Assembly: GCA_947463915.1 (NCBI GenBank) | Contig: CANHVO010000020.1 | Coordinates: 1-38,006 of the forward strand | Reading direction: 5' to 3' | DNA length: 38,006 bases | Origin: Planctomycetaceae bacterium | Lineage (GTDB): Bacteria > Planctomycetota > Planctomycetia > Pirellulales > Pirellulaceae | Shown: positions 8,105 through 16,172 of the stretch, one piece after another | Numbering within the stretch: position 1 is the first letter of the stretch | How the letters are laid out: every line of letters begins with the position of its first letter | Notes under the pieces: generated by a model | The model's database searches: none | Told to the model about the DNA's origin: nothing | Seen by the model: the letters and a program-made list of their open reading frames with translations, nothing else | Translations under genes and position numbers: made by a program

Positions 8105-8446
8105 ATGGTCCGCAAGACCTTTTTGGTCGCCGCACTAGCAATCGTCGCTGGTATGGCCTCGTACGACGACGCCCAAGCCCAGCAGGCTCAGCCTCAGGCG
8201 CAGGCATATGGCAAGGCATGGGGTGGTGCTGCGAGTAATCGCGACTACGAACGATTCAATCACTACCCATATGTGTACTATCCACAGAACTTTTATGGTA
8301 ACGAGTACTATCGCAGCAGCGACAGCCTTTACCATCGATATCCTGCAGAAATGCAGATCCCAGTTTACAATCGCAAGTGGTACAATTACTATCCAACAGC
8401 CCAGAGATATCACTGGGGACACCACTTCCTAACCGACGTTTTCTAA
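8105..8446 (+). CDS. Small secreted Tyr/His-rich protein, function unknown
   Basis: The precursor has 113 residues. The start MVRKTFLVAALAIVAG at 8105 follows GGGGGG; the frame is open further upstream but only the signal peptide start makes sense. Cleavage is likely after AQA near residue 22. The mature part is short and very rich in Tyr, His, Arg and Asn, with repeated aromatic-basic words (YPYVYYP, YNRKWYNYYP, RYHWGHH). No Cys and no catalytic motif. Composition fits a cell-surface, metal- or polymer-binding protein, but that is inference. A clear terminator follows at 8479-8520, so it is a monocistronic gene. Confidence 0.75.
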   Translation: MVRKTFLVAALAIVAGMASYDDAQAQQAQPQAQAYGKAWGGAASNRDYERFNHYPYVYYPQNFYGNEYYRSSDSLYHRYPAEMQIPVYNRKWYNYYPTAQRYHWGHHFLTDVF

Positions 8447-8478
8447 ACAGTTCGGCACTGAAAAAATACAATTCCCGC

Positions 8479-8520
8479 AACACTGCGTTGGTCGTTTGAT
8501 CGCGCAGTGTTTTTTCGTTT
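8479..8520 (+). terminator. Rho-independent terminator behind the Tyr/His-rich gene
   Basis: AACACTGCG (8479-8487) pairs perfectly with CGCAGTGTT (8503-8511) around a 15-base loop and is followed by a T-rich tail (TTTTTCGTTTTT). It lies 33 bases after the stop at 8446 and overlaps the upstream frame of the next gene, which supports the later start at 8537. Confidence 0.8.
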
Positions 8521-8536
8521 TTCTGCCGAGGGCAAA

Positions 8537-9976
8537 ATGGATGAAAACAATCGCTCGACGGCCAAGCGACAGATCGCAAGGCTGCTTGGCAGTTCATCGC
8601 TTCCCATTTGCGTCCTCTCTGAAGAAGACACGTTGGTATTCGCGAACGAAGCCATCGGGGCATTGTTAGGGCGTTCACCAGAAAGCTTATTGGGCCTGCA
8701 ATGCAATTCAGCATCGCCCGCGGATGGAACAGCGGATGCCTTGCTGGCCAGCTTCTTTGCTATGCCTGTTCATTGGTCGAGAAGAGCTTTAAAGCTTGTC
8801 CCAGAGACTGGTCCATTCCCAGGTCAGCTTGATGAGACAGTGAAAGAAGTACGTTGGCTTCGTTGCCTCATTCCTTTGGAACAGGAAAACGGTTGCGTTT
8901 TATGTGTATTCAGTCCGAACCCAAGTGCATTAGTCGACGATTTCACTGACGAACGTTCATCGGCGTCTCATCGAATCATGCGAGAAAATCGCAAGCGGTT
9001 TGCGTACTTGGATGAAATGTGGTACTTGCAAGGGGAGTCTAATGCAACGAAAAGAGCCTTGGAGCAAGTTCAATTGGCGGTTGCGAATTCGTTGCCTCTT
9101 ACGATCTATGGGCCGCCAGGATCAGCCCGCACTCGTCTTGCTCAGTCAATTCAATCGCAACGCAGGGGCTTGCTGGGAGAGGATCGGAAATTTGCGGCGG
9201 GAGATTCCTTTGTTCGGATCGACTGCTCCTTGATGGACGCTGAATTGCTGAAAAGCATGCTCGAAGTCATTGAGGAAACTCAGGTCAAATCGAAGGTGAT
9301 GCCGACGGTTTTGCTCGACAATCTCGAGTCTTTGCCCTCAGAGTGTCTTTCCACTTTGGAAGGCTTCTTGCGAGGGCCGGCCCCGGCGACCCGAATGGCT
9401 ACTTGCGATGAAACCGCGATCAGTGCCTTGCGGGAAAACGATCAGCGATGGAGTACCATCCTGTCTCAAATAAGTGTGCTTAGAATCGACTTGCCTCGAT
9501 TGATCGATCGCTTGGAAGACCTGGATACAATCGTCAACGCATGGACAATGGCCCAGCCCAAGTCGAAGTCGAAACGATACGAAATCTGCGATACGTTCAT
9601 GGCGGCTTTGATGGCGTACTCGTGGCCTGGTGACGTCGAGGAATTGGGGGACGCCTTAAAGCACGCAACAATTAAATGCGAAGGGGAAAAACTGACCGAA
9701 AAGGAGTTGCCAGTCAACATTCGAACGTGTGTCTCACACATCGAACAATCGCACGTCGATGAGACGGTGGACCTGGATGCGATCCTTGAGGATGTTGAGA
9801 AAACAATGATCCTCAGAGCCCTGGAACGCTACCCTCAAAACAAAACTTCGGCGGCCAAGCTCCTCAATATTTCGCGAGCTCGGCTTTTGCGTCGGCTTCA
9901 GCAGTGGGGCATCCAGTCGTCAAGTGGCCCCGGAGAGGGTGACGATGACTTGCCCGTCTTCAACGAGGTGACGTGA
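8537..9976 (+). CDS. PAS/AAA+/Fis-type regulator resembling a sigma-54 activator but degenerate
   Basis: A 479-residue protein. Domains in order: a PAS-like sensor near 20-60 (PICVLSEEDTLVFANEAIGALLG), an AAA+ region near 165-375, and a Fis-type helix-turn-helix near 417-458 (ILRALERYPQNKTSAAKLLNISRARLLRRLQQWG). The AAA+ part keeps the YSWPGDVEEL signature of NtrC-type activators, but the Walker A is GPPGSARTR with Arg in place of the catalytic Lys, the Walker B-like strand is LLDNLES, and no GAFTGA loop is present. It therefore probably cannot activate sigma-54 in the normal way and may work as a DNA-binding regulator or repressor. Start ATG 8537 follows GAGGGC and avoids the terminator stem. 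Its 3' end overlaps the converging NDH-2 gene by 17 bases. Confidence 0.8.
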   Translation: MDENNRSTAKRQIARLLGSSSLPICVLSEEDTLVFANEAIGALLGRSPESLLGLQCNSASPADGTADALLASFFAMPVHWSRRALKLVPETGPFPGQLDETVKEVRWLRCLIPLEQENGCVLCVFSPNPSALVDDFTDERSSASHRIMRENRKRFAYLDEMWYLQGESNATKRALEQVQLAVANSLPLTIYGPPGSARTRLAQSIQSQRRGLLGEDRKFAAGDSFVRIDCSLMDAELLKSMLEVIEETQVKSKVMPTVLLDNLESLPSECLSTLEGFLRGPAPATRMATCDETAISALRENDQRWSTILSQISVLRIDLPRLIDRLEDLDTIVNAWTMAQPKSKSKRYEICDTFMAALMAYSWPGDVEELGDALKHATIKCEGEKLTEKELPVNIRTCVSHIEQSHVDETVDLDAILEDVEKTMILRALERYPQNKTSAAKLLNISRARLLRRLQQWGIQSSSGPGEGDDDLPVFNEVT

Positions 9977-11333
9977 CGTTTTCAATTGGATTGGCTATCT
10001 CGTTGCGTGCGCCGGTAATCAACCGGGCGGTACGGTTGCGAGTCGAATAGTTCCAAAACCATTGGAAGAGGACGAGCATTCGATTCTCAAAGCGTGCAAG
10101 GTACATAATGTGAATGAAAAGCCATGCGAACCACGCAAGACGTCCCGTCATGCGAATCTTGCCCGCTTCCAAGATCGCATGCGAGCGACCGATGGTTGCC
10201 ATGTTGCCTTTGTCCCAGTACTTGAATGGTTTCGTCGGCCGACTTCCGCGAATGGACTTTGCAATCAAGTTTCCGACAAAGTCTCCTTGTTGGACGGCAA
10301 CCGGCGCGACCCCTGGCAGCGTCTTGCCATCGGCTACGCTGAAGGCGGCTAAATCGCCGGTAACGAAAATGTTGGGGTGTCCCACGACGGCGCATTGTGA
10401 ATCGACGGCCACACGTCCCGATCGATCCACTTGATCTGGCGAATGCATCGCTTCTGCCAGCTTCTTGCCGAGCAAGGATGCTTTTACCCCTGCGGCCCAA
10501 ATCACGGTGTGGGTGTCCAATCGCTTGGACTCTCCTGCATGGCTCACGATCACATGGTCCGGTTTGATTTCCATGAGTCGCGTTTCGTTCCAAATCTCAG
10601 CGCCAAGGTTGGTCAGGTCTCGCGCGGCGGCAGCGGAAAGCGTAGCGTGATATCGGTCTAAGATGAGCTTGCTATTCTCAATAAGGACGACCCGAGCCTT
10701 GCCAGGATCAATGCTTCGGAAGTCATTTTTCATGGATTGATGGGCGAGTTCGCAGATAGCGCCCGCCATTTCCACTCCGGTCGGGCCGCCCCCGACAACG
10801 ACGAAGGTCAAAAGGCTAGACCGTTTTTCAAGATCGTCCGTGCGTTCGGCTTCTTCGAAAGCGGAAAGGACACGGCGCCGTATTTCGGTCGCATCCTCGA
10901 TAGTCTTGAGGCCAGGGGCAAGCTGTTCCCACTCTGCATCTTTTCCAAAATAATGATGCGTGGAGCCGGTCGCGACCACCAGGTAATCGAAGGGAATGGT
11001 TGATTGATCTTCCAAAATGACGTTTCGAGTGGTCAGGTCGAAATCGGCCACGGCACCTAAAAGAACTTGCGCATTTTTCTGCCTGCGGAAAATGCTGCGT
11101 AGCGGGGCCGCGATGTTCGCGGGTGAAAGACCTCCTGAAGCGACTTGATATAGCAGTGGCTGGAACAAGTGGAAATTGCGTCGATCAATCAGCTTGACCT
11201 CGACGTCCGCTCGGCGGAGAGCCCTGACGCAAGACATTCCGGCGAAACCGCCTCCGATTACAACGACTTGGGTTTTGGTAGAATGCTGCACGATGTTCGA
11301 TTGACTAGAGTTTTCGGATGAGTTATTCCACAT
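9960..11333 (-). CDS. ndh: Type II NADH dehydrogenase (NDH-2)
   Basis: A single-subunit, non-proton-pumping NADH:quinone oxidoreductase that feeds electrons from NADH to menaquinone at the inner membrane face. The 457 residues contain the FAD-binding VVVIGGGFAGMSCVRAL near residue 23, the second nucleotide site VVVGGGPTGVEMAG near 180, the ATG motif VVATGSTHHYFG, and the C-terminal FAD-contact VTGDLAAF and GVAPVAVQQG. The aromatic C-terminal helices (LAWFAWLFIHIMYLARF) serve as membrane anchor. Length and order match the family. The roughly 20-residue N-terminal extension before KTQVVVIGGG is Ser/Asn-rich and may be over-called. It converges with the regulator gene and overlaps its last 17 bases. 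Confidence 0.93.
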   Translation of the reverse strand: MWNNSSENSSQSNIVQHSTKTQVVVIGGGFAGMSCVRALRRADVEVKLIDRRNFHLFQPLLYQVASGGLSPANIAAPLRSIFRRQKNAQVLLGAVADFDLTTRNVILEDQSTIPFDYLVVATGSTHHYFGKDAEWEQLAPGLKTIEDATEIRRRVLSAFEEAERTDDLEKRSSLLTFVVVGGGPTGVEMAGAICELAHQSMKNDFRSIDPGKARVVLIENSKLILDRYHATLSAAAARDLTNLGAEIWNETRLMEIKPDHVIVSHAGESKRLDTHTVIWAAGVKASLLGKKLAEAMHSPDQVDRSGRVAVDSQCAVVGHPNIFVTGDLAAFSVADGKTLPGVAPVAVQQGDFVGNLIAKSIRGSRPTKPFKYWDKGNMATIGRSHAILEAGKIRMTGRLAWFAWLFIHIMYLARFENRMLVLFQWFWNYSTRNRTARLITGARNEIANPIENVTSPR

Positions 11334-11437
11334 ATCTGCGAATGACCTGATTGTACGTTAACTCGTGCCCAAAAAATCATCGAATGCGCATATAGCGTTT
11401 GGATTCCAACTTGAACTCATTCCCATTTGAAATACGT

Positions 11438-12175
11438 ATGATTGAAACTTCGGCGCTGAAAAACAAAACAGTAGTTGTAACTGGTGGGGCTACAGGAATT
11501 GGATTTGCCATTGCAAATCTTTTTTCCAAAAGTGGTGCCAAGGTCGCAATCGGATCAAGGCGGCAGGACGCAATCGACAGCGCGATACAGCTGTCGAATT
11601 CAGGTATCCTAGGGCATACTCTCGATGTGGCGTCACGGGGGAGTGTCGAGAGTTTCTTCGCTTGGATTGCCACTTCGCTCGGCCAGGTCGATTTTTTGGT
11701 CAATGCTGCTGGAGTGAACATTCGCGATCGATCCATTGGGAGCATGGCACCTGAGCAATGGGACCAAGTCATGGCGATCAATGCAACAGGTGCTTATAAC
11801 TGCATTCATTCGGTTTTGCCTCAAATGCGAGCTAGACAGAATGGAATGATCATTAATATCTCGAGCGTGGCTGGTAAGCGAGCGTTGGCTTTAGGTGGCG
11901 TCGCCTACGCAGCCAGCAAGTTCGCGATGACCGCGCTGGGGACTTGTGTGTCGAACGAAGTCTGTGCCGAGAATATCCGGGTGACGAATGTGTACCCAGG
12001 CGAAGTTGACACGCCGATTCTCGAACAACGGCCAACCCCCGTCACCGAAGACCATCGTCAAAGAATTCTGCGGCCAGAGGACATTGCGGAAGTCGTCGTT
12101 GGTTTGGCAAGTCTTCCTGATCGAGTTCATGTTCCCGAAATCGTCATCAAACCAGTAAGCCAGCAATATTACTAA
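11438..12175 (+). CDS. Short-chain dehydrogenase/reductase
   Basis: A classical SDR of about 245 residues. Cofactor motif TGGATGIG near the N-terminus, NAAG-type VNAAGVN, active-site Ser in INISSVAGK, and YAASK as the Tyr-Lys pair; PGEVDTPI follows as the usual cofactor-closing strand. It oxidises or reduces an unidentified alcohol/ketone with NAD(P). Start ATG 11438 gives the standard spacing before the glycine motif; a TTG at 11399 in the same frame is less likely. Ten bases separate it from the glycosyltransferase, so the two are probably co-transcribed, perhaps in sugar or cell-envelope metabolism. Confidence 0.88.
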   Translation: MIETSALKNKTVVVTGGATGIGFAIANLFSKSGAKVAIGSRRQDAIDSAIQLSNSGILGHTLDVASRGSVESFFAWIATSLGQVDFLVNAAGVNIRDRSIGSMAPEQWDQVMAINATGAYNCIHSVLPQMRARQNGMIINISSVAGKRALALGGVAYAASKFAMTALGTCVSNEVCAENIRVTNVYPGEVDTPILEQRPTPVTEDHRQRILRPEDIAEVVVGLASLPDRVHVPEIVIKPVSQQYY

Positions 12176-12185
12176 GGAAATCGGC

Positions 12186-12944
12186 TTGAAAGTTTCTATT
12201 TTGGTTCCAGCGTTCAATGAGGAAAAAACCATTGAGCGCATGCTGAACAAGCTGCTGACACTGCCAATTGTGGATTTCGAAATCATCGTGGTGGATGACG
12301 GCTCGACGGATTCTACGGGTGATATCGTTCGTCGGATCGCTGCGGCTCGTTCGACGGTTCATTTATTTTCTCAAGCCAAGAACGGAGGCAAGACGGCAGC
12401 GATCGCGAGGGCTATCGCAGAGAGCTCAGGCGAGATTTTGATCGTTCAGGATGCCGACTTGGAATATGACCCAGATGATATACCTGGAGTCATTGCTCCC
12501 ATTGTCGAAGGTGTGGCCGACGTGGTCTATGGGAGTCGATTCCTGGTCAAGCGGGCTTCACGGGTGTTGTATTACTACCACTATCTGGCGAACAAGCTGC
12601 TCACATGCTTGAGCAATATTCTGACGAATCGAAACATGTCGGATATTGAGACCTGTTACAAGGCTTTTCATCGCGAAGTGATCGTCCCATTGACGCTGAA
12701 AAGCAAAGGATTTGGGATGGAAGTCGAAATCACGGCCATGGTCTGCAAAACGCGAGCTCGGACGTACGAGGTACCTATTTCCTACTACGGCCGGACATAT
12801 GAAGAAGGCAAGAAGATCGGAACATGGGATGGGGTGGCGGCCATTTGGTACATTCTGTTCTTCAATCTGGTGCAACCTTACACTCGCGCGGGCCGGACCT
12901 ATATCAAAACGGTCAACGAAATGCTTGAAATACGTCACCGATGA
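12186..12944 (+). CDS. Family 2 glycosyltransferase, dolichol-phosphate mannose synthase-like
   Basis: A 252-residue GT-A enzyme beginning at TTG 12186 (MKVSILVPAFNEEKTIERML) with AAGGAA overlapping the end of the preceding gene. Key segments: VVDDGSTDST for the nucleotide, QDADLEYDPDD as the metal-binding DxD strand, and SDIETCYKAFHREV typical of the DPM1/polyprenyl-phosphate glycosyltransferase branch. It should transfer a sugar from a nucleotide donor to a lipid phosphate or to another acceptor at the inner membrane. No transmembrane tail is present, unlike the ArnC/GtrB subgroup. Coupled to the SDR upstream. Confidence 0.87.
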   Translation: MKVSILVPAFNEEKTIERMLNKLLTLPIVDFEIIVVDDGSTDSTGDIVRRIAAARSTVHLFSQAKNGGKTAAIARAIAESSGEILIVQDADLEYDPDDIPGVIAPIVEGVADVVYGSRFLVKRASRVLYYYHYLANKLLTCLSNILTNRNMSDIETCYKAFHREVIVPLTLKSKGFGMEVEITAMVCKTRARTYEVPISYYGRTYEEGKKIGTWDGVAAIWYILFFNLVQPYTRAGRTYIKTVNEMLEIRHR

Positions 12945-12992
12945 CCTATTGCTAAGGCTGATATTGCTCTAATCCTTGCTTCCCCCAAACGG

Positions 12993-13019
12993 ATACTATC
13001 TGCTATACTGAGGTAGTAT
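12993..13019 (+). promoter_or_regulatory. Possible promoter with overlapping inverted repeat
   Basis: TGCTATACT (13001-13009) looks like an extended -10 element. It sits between the imperfect arms ATACTATCT (12993-13001) and AGGTAGTAT (13011-13019), which could be an operator. The next start is at 13092. The 14-base word CTAATCCTTGCTTC just upstream (from 12970) recurs in similar form at about 28481, upstream of the ligase gene. Judged by eye only. Confidence 0.35.
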
Positions 13020-13091
13020 TCAAGGACGAGCGATCGAGCTCCCCCCAACCATTATCTTGTATGAGCTGCGGCTCCGCGAAAAGATTTCGAT

Positions 13092-14810
13092 ATGTCGGAT
13101 CATTGGAATAGCATTGCAAATTTGCTTAAAACGCCATCCCTCAACCCAACCGCCAAAAAGACGGATGGCCCACCAAAACCAGCAAAAGCAACCACGCCCG
13201 TCGAGCCTGTGGTTCGAAACGAGGAATCGGCTGCTCCACCGGTAGACGCCCCCAAGGCGAAACCTGAGCCGTCGCGATTGAGAAGTTCCTGGGATGCCGT
13301 TGCTACCTTTTTTGGTGTGGCAGCTCCTGAACAACCGTCCGAGCCAGAACCGAAGGCCGCTGCATCGTCCGAATCCTTGGGCGTTTCGAAGAGTTCGGTT
13401 GGATCTAAGAAAAACAAGCCAAGTATGTGGGGCGATAGCTCCGACGAACCGGTCAGCCCTCCTCAAATCGAAAAAGCGGCATTCCAGGCTGAAAAACCTA
13501 GCCCGCGATTTGAAGAAAAAGCCGAATCGCCCCGCGAATCGGATTTCCCACGCGCTCGACCCCGAGGGCGTGACCGTGGCCCTAGGTCGGATGATCCTGA
13601 GCGAAGTGAAGGTTCGGTTTCCGAGCCCACCGTCAGACGTTCACCGGTTTCAGAACGCAGCGACGAGGCCAGAACCGTTGATCCAGAACGACGTTCTCAG
13701 AGGCAGCAACCTCGTCGCGGACGACAAGCGGACGTGCGAGCTGAGGCTGCTTTCGGCGAGCCTGAATTCGTTTCCGACGCGATCATCTACGAACCGGGCA
13801 TTTTGGAATCGGAAAACATCGATCGCGATGAAGCACCCCGAGTTGAAGCTTCTCGCCCCCCACGCGGTAGAGGACAACGCGAACCTAGGCCAGAACGAGG
13901 GCCGCGGCCGGAACGAGCTCCTCGTGACGATCGGCCACCGCGTCCACAAGCCGAGGTGAGAGCGGAACGACCACCAAGACCACCTCGAGAAGATGGTTTT
14001 GATCGAGAAGCCGTCAGCGATCGGCCAGAACGACAGCCTCGTTCCGAGGGGGCGTCGAGACCGGCGCGGCCCGAAGGACAACCGAGACAAGCTCGATCGG
14101 AAAATGCAAACACCGAACGTGCCAGTCGGCCAGAACGTGGTGAAAGACCACCACGAGCGGATCGACCTGAGCGAGCTCCGCGAGCCGACGTTTCGGATCG
14201 AGGCGATCGCCCCGCACGTGCTGAGGGTGTCCGAGGCGAAAGAACTGCCCGACCGGACAGACCTGCTCGAGGCGAAGCAGGCGATCGGCCGCCTCGCGGT
14301 GAACGATCGGAACGACCAGCCGCTTCTCGCGTCGAACGAACAAATCGCGATGCACCATCGGACAGACGACCGCCGACATCCAGTGCTCCCAAGAAATCGA
14401 GCGGCTTCGGAGCAGGAATTCATGACGATGATAGCTTTGCTTTCGTTGATGAACCGATCGAAGCGCACGACGACTTTGATTTTGTAGGCGAAAGCGCTCC
14501 GTCGGATACGAACGAAGAGACCGCATCCGAGTTCGGTGAGCGAGAAGCACGCCCGCGTCGAAGACGCGGACGAGGCCGACGAAGCGGACCTCGAACCAAT
14601 GATAGTGAAGCCTCGACGGACTCCCGCTCCATCGATGAAGATCGCAATGAAGAAGATGATGACTCCAGCGACTTCATCAGCAAGAACAGTCGAATTCCAT
14701 CCTGGCAAGAAACGATCGGAACTTTGGTCGCCGTGAATATGGAAAATCATCAGCGAAATCAATCTCAAAATCGTCAGCCACGCGGTCGCGGCCCCAGGCG
14801 AGATCGATAG
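13092..14810 (+). CDS. Large Arg/Pro/Glu-rich disordered protein with a short conserved C-terminal motif
   Basis: Of the 572 residues, about 150-470 are built from loose repeats such as RPER, RPPR, RGER, RPAR and ADRP, so the chain is highly charged and certainly disordered. It also has RGR/RGG-type words near the end (RRRRGRGRRSG, PRGRGPRRDR). The N-terminus (MSDHWNSIANLLKT) has an amphipathic helix and a second helix at SRLRSSWDAVATFFGV. Near the C-terminus IPSWQETIGTLVAVNME is a compact helix-like motif that stands out as likely conserved. No enzyme domain. The composition suggests RNA binding or a condensate scaffold like the tails of RNase E or DEAD-box proteins; that is inference. The high GC of this stretch leaves long open frames on the other strand and in the other frames; these are compositional shadows. 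Confidence 0.8.
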   Translation: MSDHWNSIANLLKTPSLNPTAKKTDGPPKPAKATTPVEPVVRNEESAAPPVDAPKAKPEPSRLRSSWDAVATFFGVAAPEQPSEPEPKAAASSESLGVSKSSVGSKKNKPSMWGDSSDEPVSPPQIEKAAFQAEKPSPRFEEKAESPRESDFPRARPRGRDRGPRSDDPERSEGSVSEPTVRRSPVSERSDEARTVDPERRSQRQQPRRGRQADVRAEAAFGEPEFVSDAIIYEPGILESENIDRDEAPRVEASRPPRGRGQREPRPERGPRPERAPRDDRPPRPQAEVRAERPPRPPREDGFDREAVSDRPERQPRSEGASRPARPEGQPRQARSENANTERASRPERGERPPRADRPERAPRADVSDRGDRPARAEGVRGERTARPDRPARGEAGDRPPRGERSERPAASRVERTNRDAPSDRRPPTSSAPKKSSGFGAGIHDDDSFAFVDEPIEAHDDFDFVGESAPSDTNEETASEFGEREARPRRRRGRGRRSGPRTNDSEASTDSRSIDEDRNEEDDDSSDFISKNSRIPSWQETIGTLVAVNMENHQRNQSQNRQPRGRGPRRDR

Positions 14811-14858
14811 TCGATTCGTGTTGGGGCTTGCAGATTGAATGCTTGTCCATTTGTGTTT

Positions 14859-14925
14859 CGTTTAACAGTCAGCCGTAGGCGTACTGCCAAATTCGCAAAG
14901 TACGCGTTCGGCTGACTGTTAAACG
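14859..14925. repeat. Long palindrome (family D) between converging genes
   Basis: CGTTTAACAGTCAGCCG (14859-14875) is repeated as a perfect 17-base inverted arm at 14909-14925, extended by GCGTAC after three mismatches. The central 15 bases form the loop. It lies between the ends of two converging genes and could act as a two-way terminator. A half copy occurs at 21319-21344. Confidence 0.8.
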
Positions 14926-14969
14926 ACTGAATACTCTCCTGCCTTTGAAAGCTCTCGCAGGGATTCTAT

Positions 14970-16172
14970 CTAAACACGTCCAAGACGATCTAATGCTTCT
15001 TCTGCCCAAGGGCTTTGCGGCGACAACTGCAGGAATCGAATCCAATGTCGAACCGCTTGCTCGCTTTCTGCAATCTCGTCCAAGCATTTCGCTAAATGAT
15101 AGTGTACGTCAGGGTAACTATCGTCTCGCGACAAAGCACCTTGAAACGCTGCCACCGCCAAAATCGTCTGACCAGTTTCAGCCAAGACGCATCCGAGATT
15201 CGCTCGTGCCTCAAGAAAGTCTTCGTCAAGTTCAATCGCATTGTAGTATCGCTCGCGGGCCGCAGAAACATCGCCCGTTCGATACAGCAACTCGGCCAAC
15301 TGAAAACAAATCTCGGCAGTCATGCCATAGCGAGCCAAGATGATTCGATACCAGCCAATCGATTGCTCCAACCGTCCGTCATCTTCAAGCTCCTCGGCCG
15401 CCTGAAGCATTTCTTCGCGAGTCCAGTTTTGCACGTCGTTTGCGTTGGAATCGGAAGTGTGCGATTCAGATTGAAAAGGAATCGTTGCGGTTACCGCTGT
15501 GGTGCTTGTTGATTCCGTAACGTCAAGCGGTTCGGTTCGGTCAAAGTCTAAATGAAGTTGACCGTTGGCACCGAGCAACTGGTCACCGTGACGCAACAGC
15601 AATCTGCGCCCATCTACGACCAGATCGAGCTCCATCAAAGAGCGGTTCTCAACCCATGTCGAGAAATCTGCCAATTGACGCTTAATGTCGCTCGGATGTG
15701 CTCCACGACCGATCCAGTTGACGAGTTGCCTCGCGTTCTGAACTTGTACGAATTGAAAATACGGCAAGCGGTGAGCGACCTTGGCGCTGGTGAGCAACCC
15801 CATGCGATACCAACGACGAATGTTCCGCACGGGAGTTTTAACGAGACCGGCTACCATCGCTGGTGTGTACAACTGCAGACTAGTCGATTCGTCAACAACG
15901 CCCAACTGTAGCCAGAGTTCATGCTCATGAATCAATGTCGTTCGTCCCTCGCGAAGTCCTTGACGAATGGACTCGCTGAGCAACGCGGACACATCTTCGG
16001 CTGGGAGTTCGTCCGCCCCAATGATCACAAGGTCCACGTCGTTGGAAACACGCTCGAGTGGAATTCCCCCATGGTCACGAACGAGTTGCATCGCTTCTTT
16101 TCGCGACAAAGCCCCAAGCTTTCCAACGAAAGCGATACGTTTGTCGAGCAATATTGACACGGATTCGTTCAT
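14970..16172 (-). CDS. BRCT + MerR-type helix-turn-helix + TPR fusion protein
   Basis: A 400-residue three-part protein. Residues 6-90 resemble a BRCT domain (LLDKRIAFVGKLGALSRKEAMQ, then VDLVIIG), residues 100-165 a MerR-like DNA-binding region (YTPAMVAGLVKTPVRNIRRW followed by RMGLLTSAKV), and about 255-395 at least three tetratricopeptide repeats (ARANLGCVLAETGQ, DVHYHLAKCLDEI). The middle contains a short beta-rich linker. The plan suggests a DNA- or nucleoprotein-linked adaptor that assembles partners through BRCT and TPR surfaces. BRCT usually binds phosphopeptides or DNA ends, so a link to DNA repair or cell cycle is possible but unproven. Its ATG shares one base with the SurE stop (TAATG), so the two are translationally coupled. 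Confidence 0.8.
   Translation of the reverse strand: MNESVSILLDKRIAFVGKLGALSRKEAMQLVRDHGGIPLERVSNDVDLVIIGADELPAEDVSALLSESIRQGLREGRTTLIHEHELWLQLGVVDESTSLQLYTPAMVAGLVKTPVRNIRRWYRMGLLTSAKVAHRLPYFQFVQVQNARQLVNWIGRGAHPSDIKRQLADFSTWVENRSLMELDLVVDGRRLLLRHGDQLLGANGQLHLDFDRTEPLDVTESTSTTAVTATIPFQSESHTSDSNANDVQNWTREEMLQAAEELEDDGRLEQSIGWYRIILARYGMTAEICFQLAELLYRTGDVSAARERYYNAIELDEDFLEARANLGCVLAETGQTILAVAAFQGALSRDDSYPDVHYHLAKCLDEIAESEQAVRHWIRFLQLSPQSPWAEEALDRLGRV

Noticed and set aside
8537-9976. Functional sigma-54 activator
   Set aside because: Walker A Lys and the GAFTGA loop are missing, so only a related but degenerate role is claimed.
13650-14768. Long open frames on the - strand and in the other + frames across the Arg-rich gene
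   Set aside because: They are shadows of the skewed codon use of the RPER-type repeats; the + strand frame from 13092 has the ordered ends.
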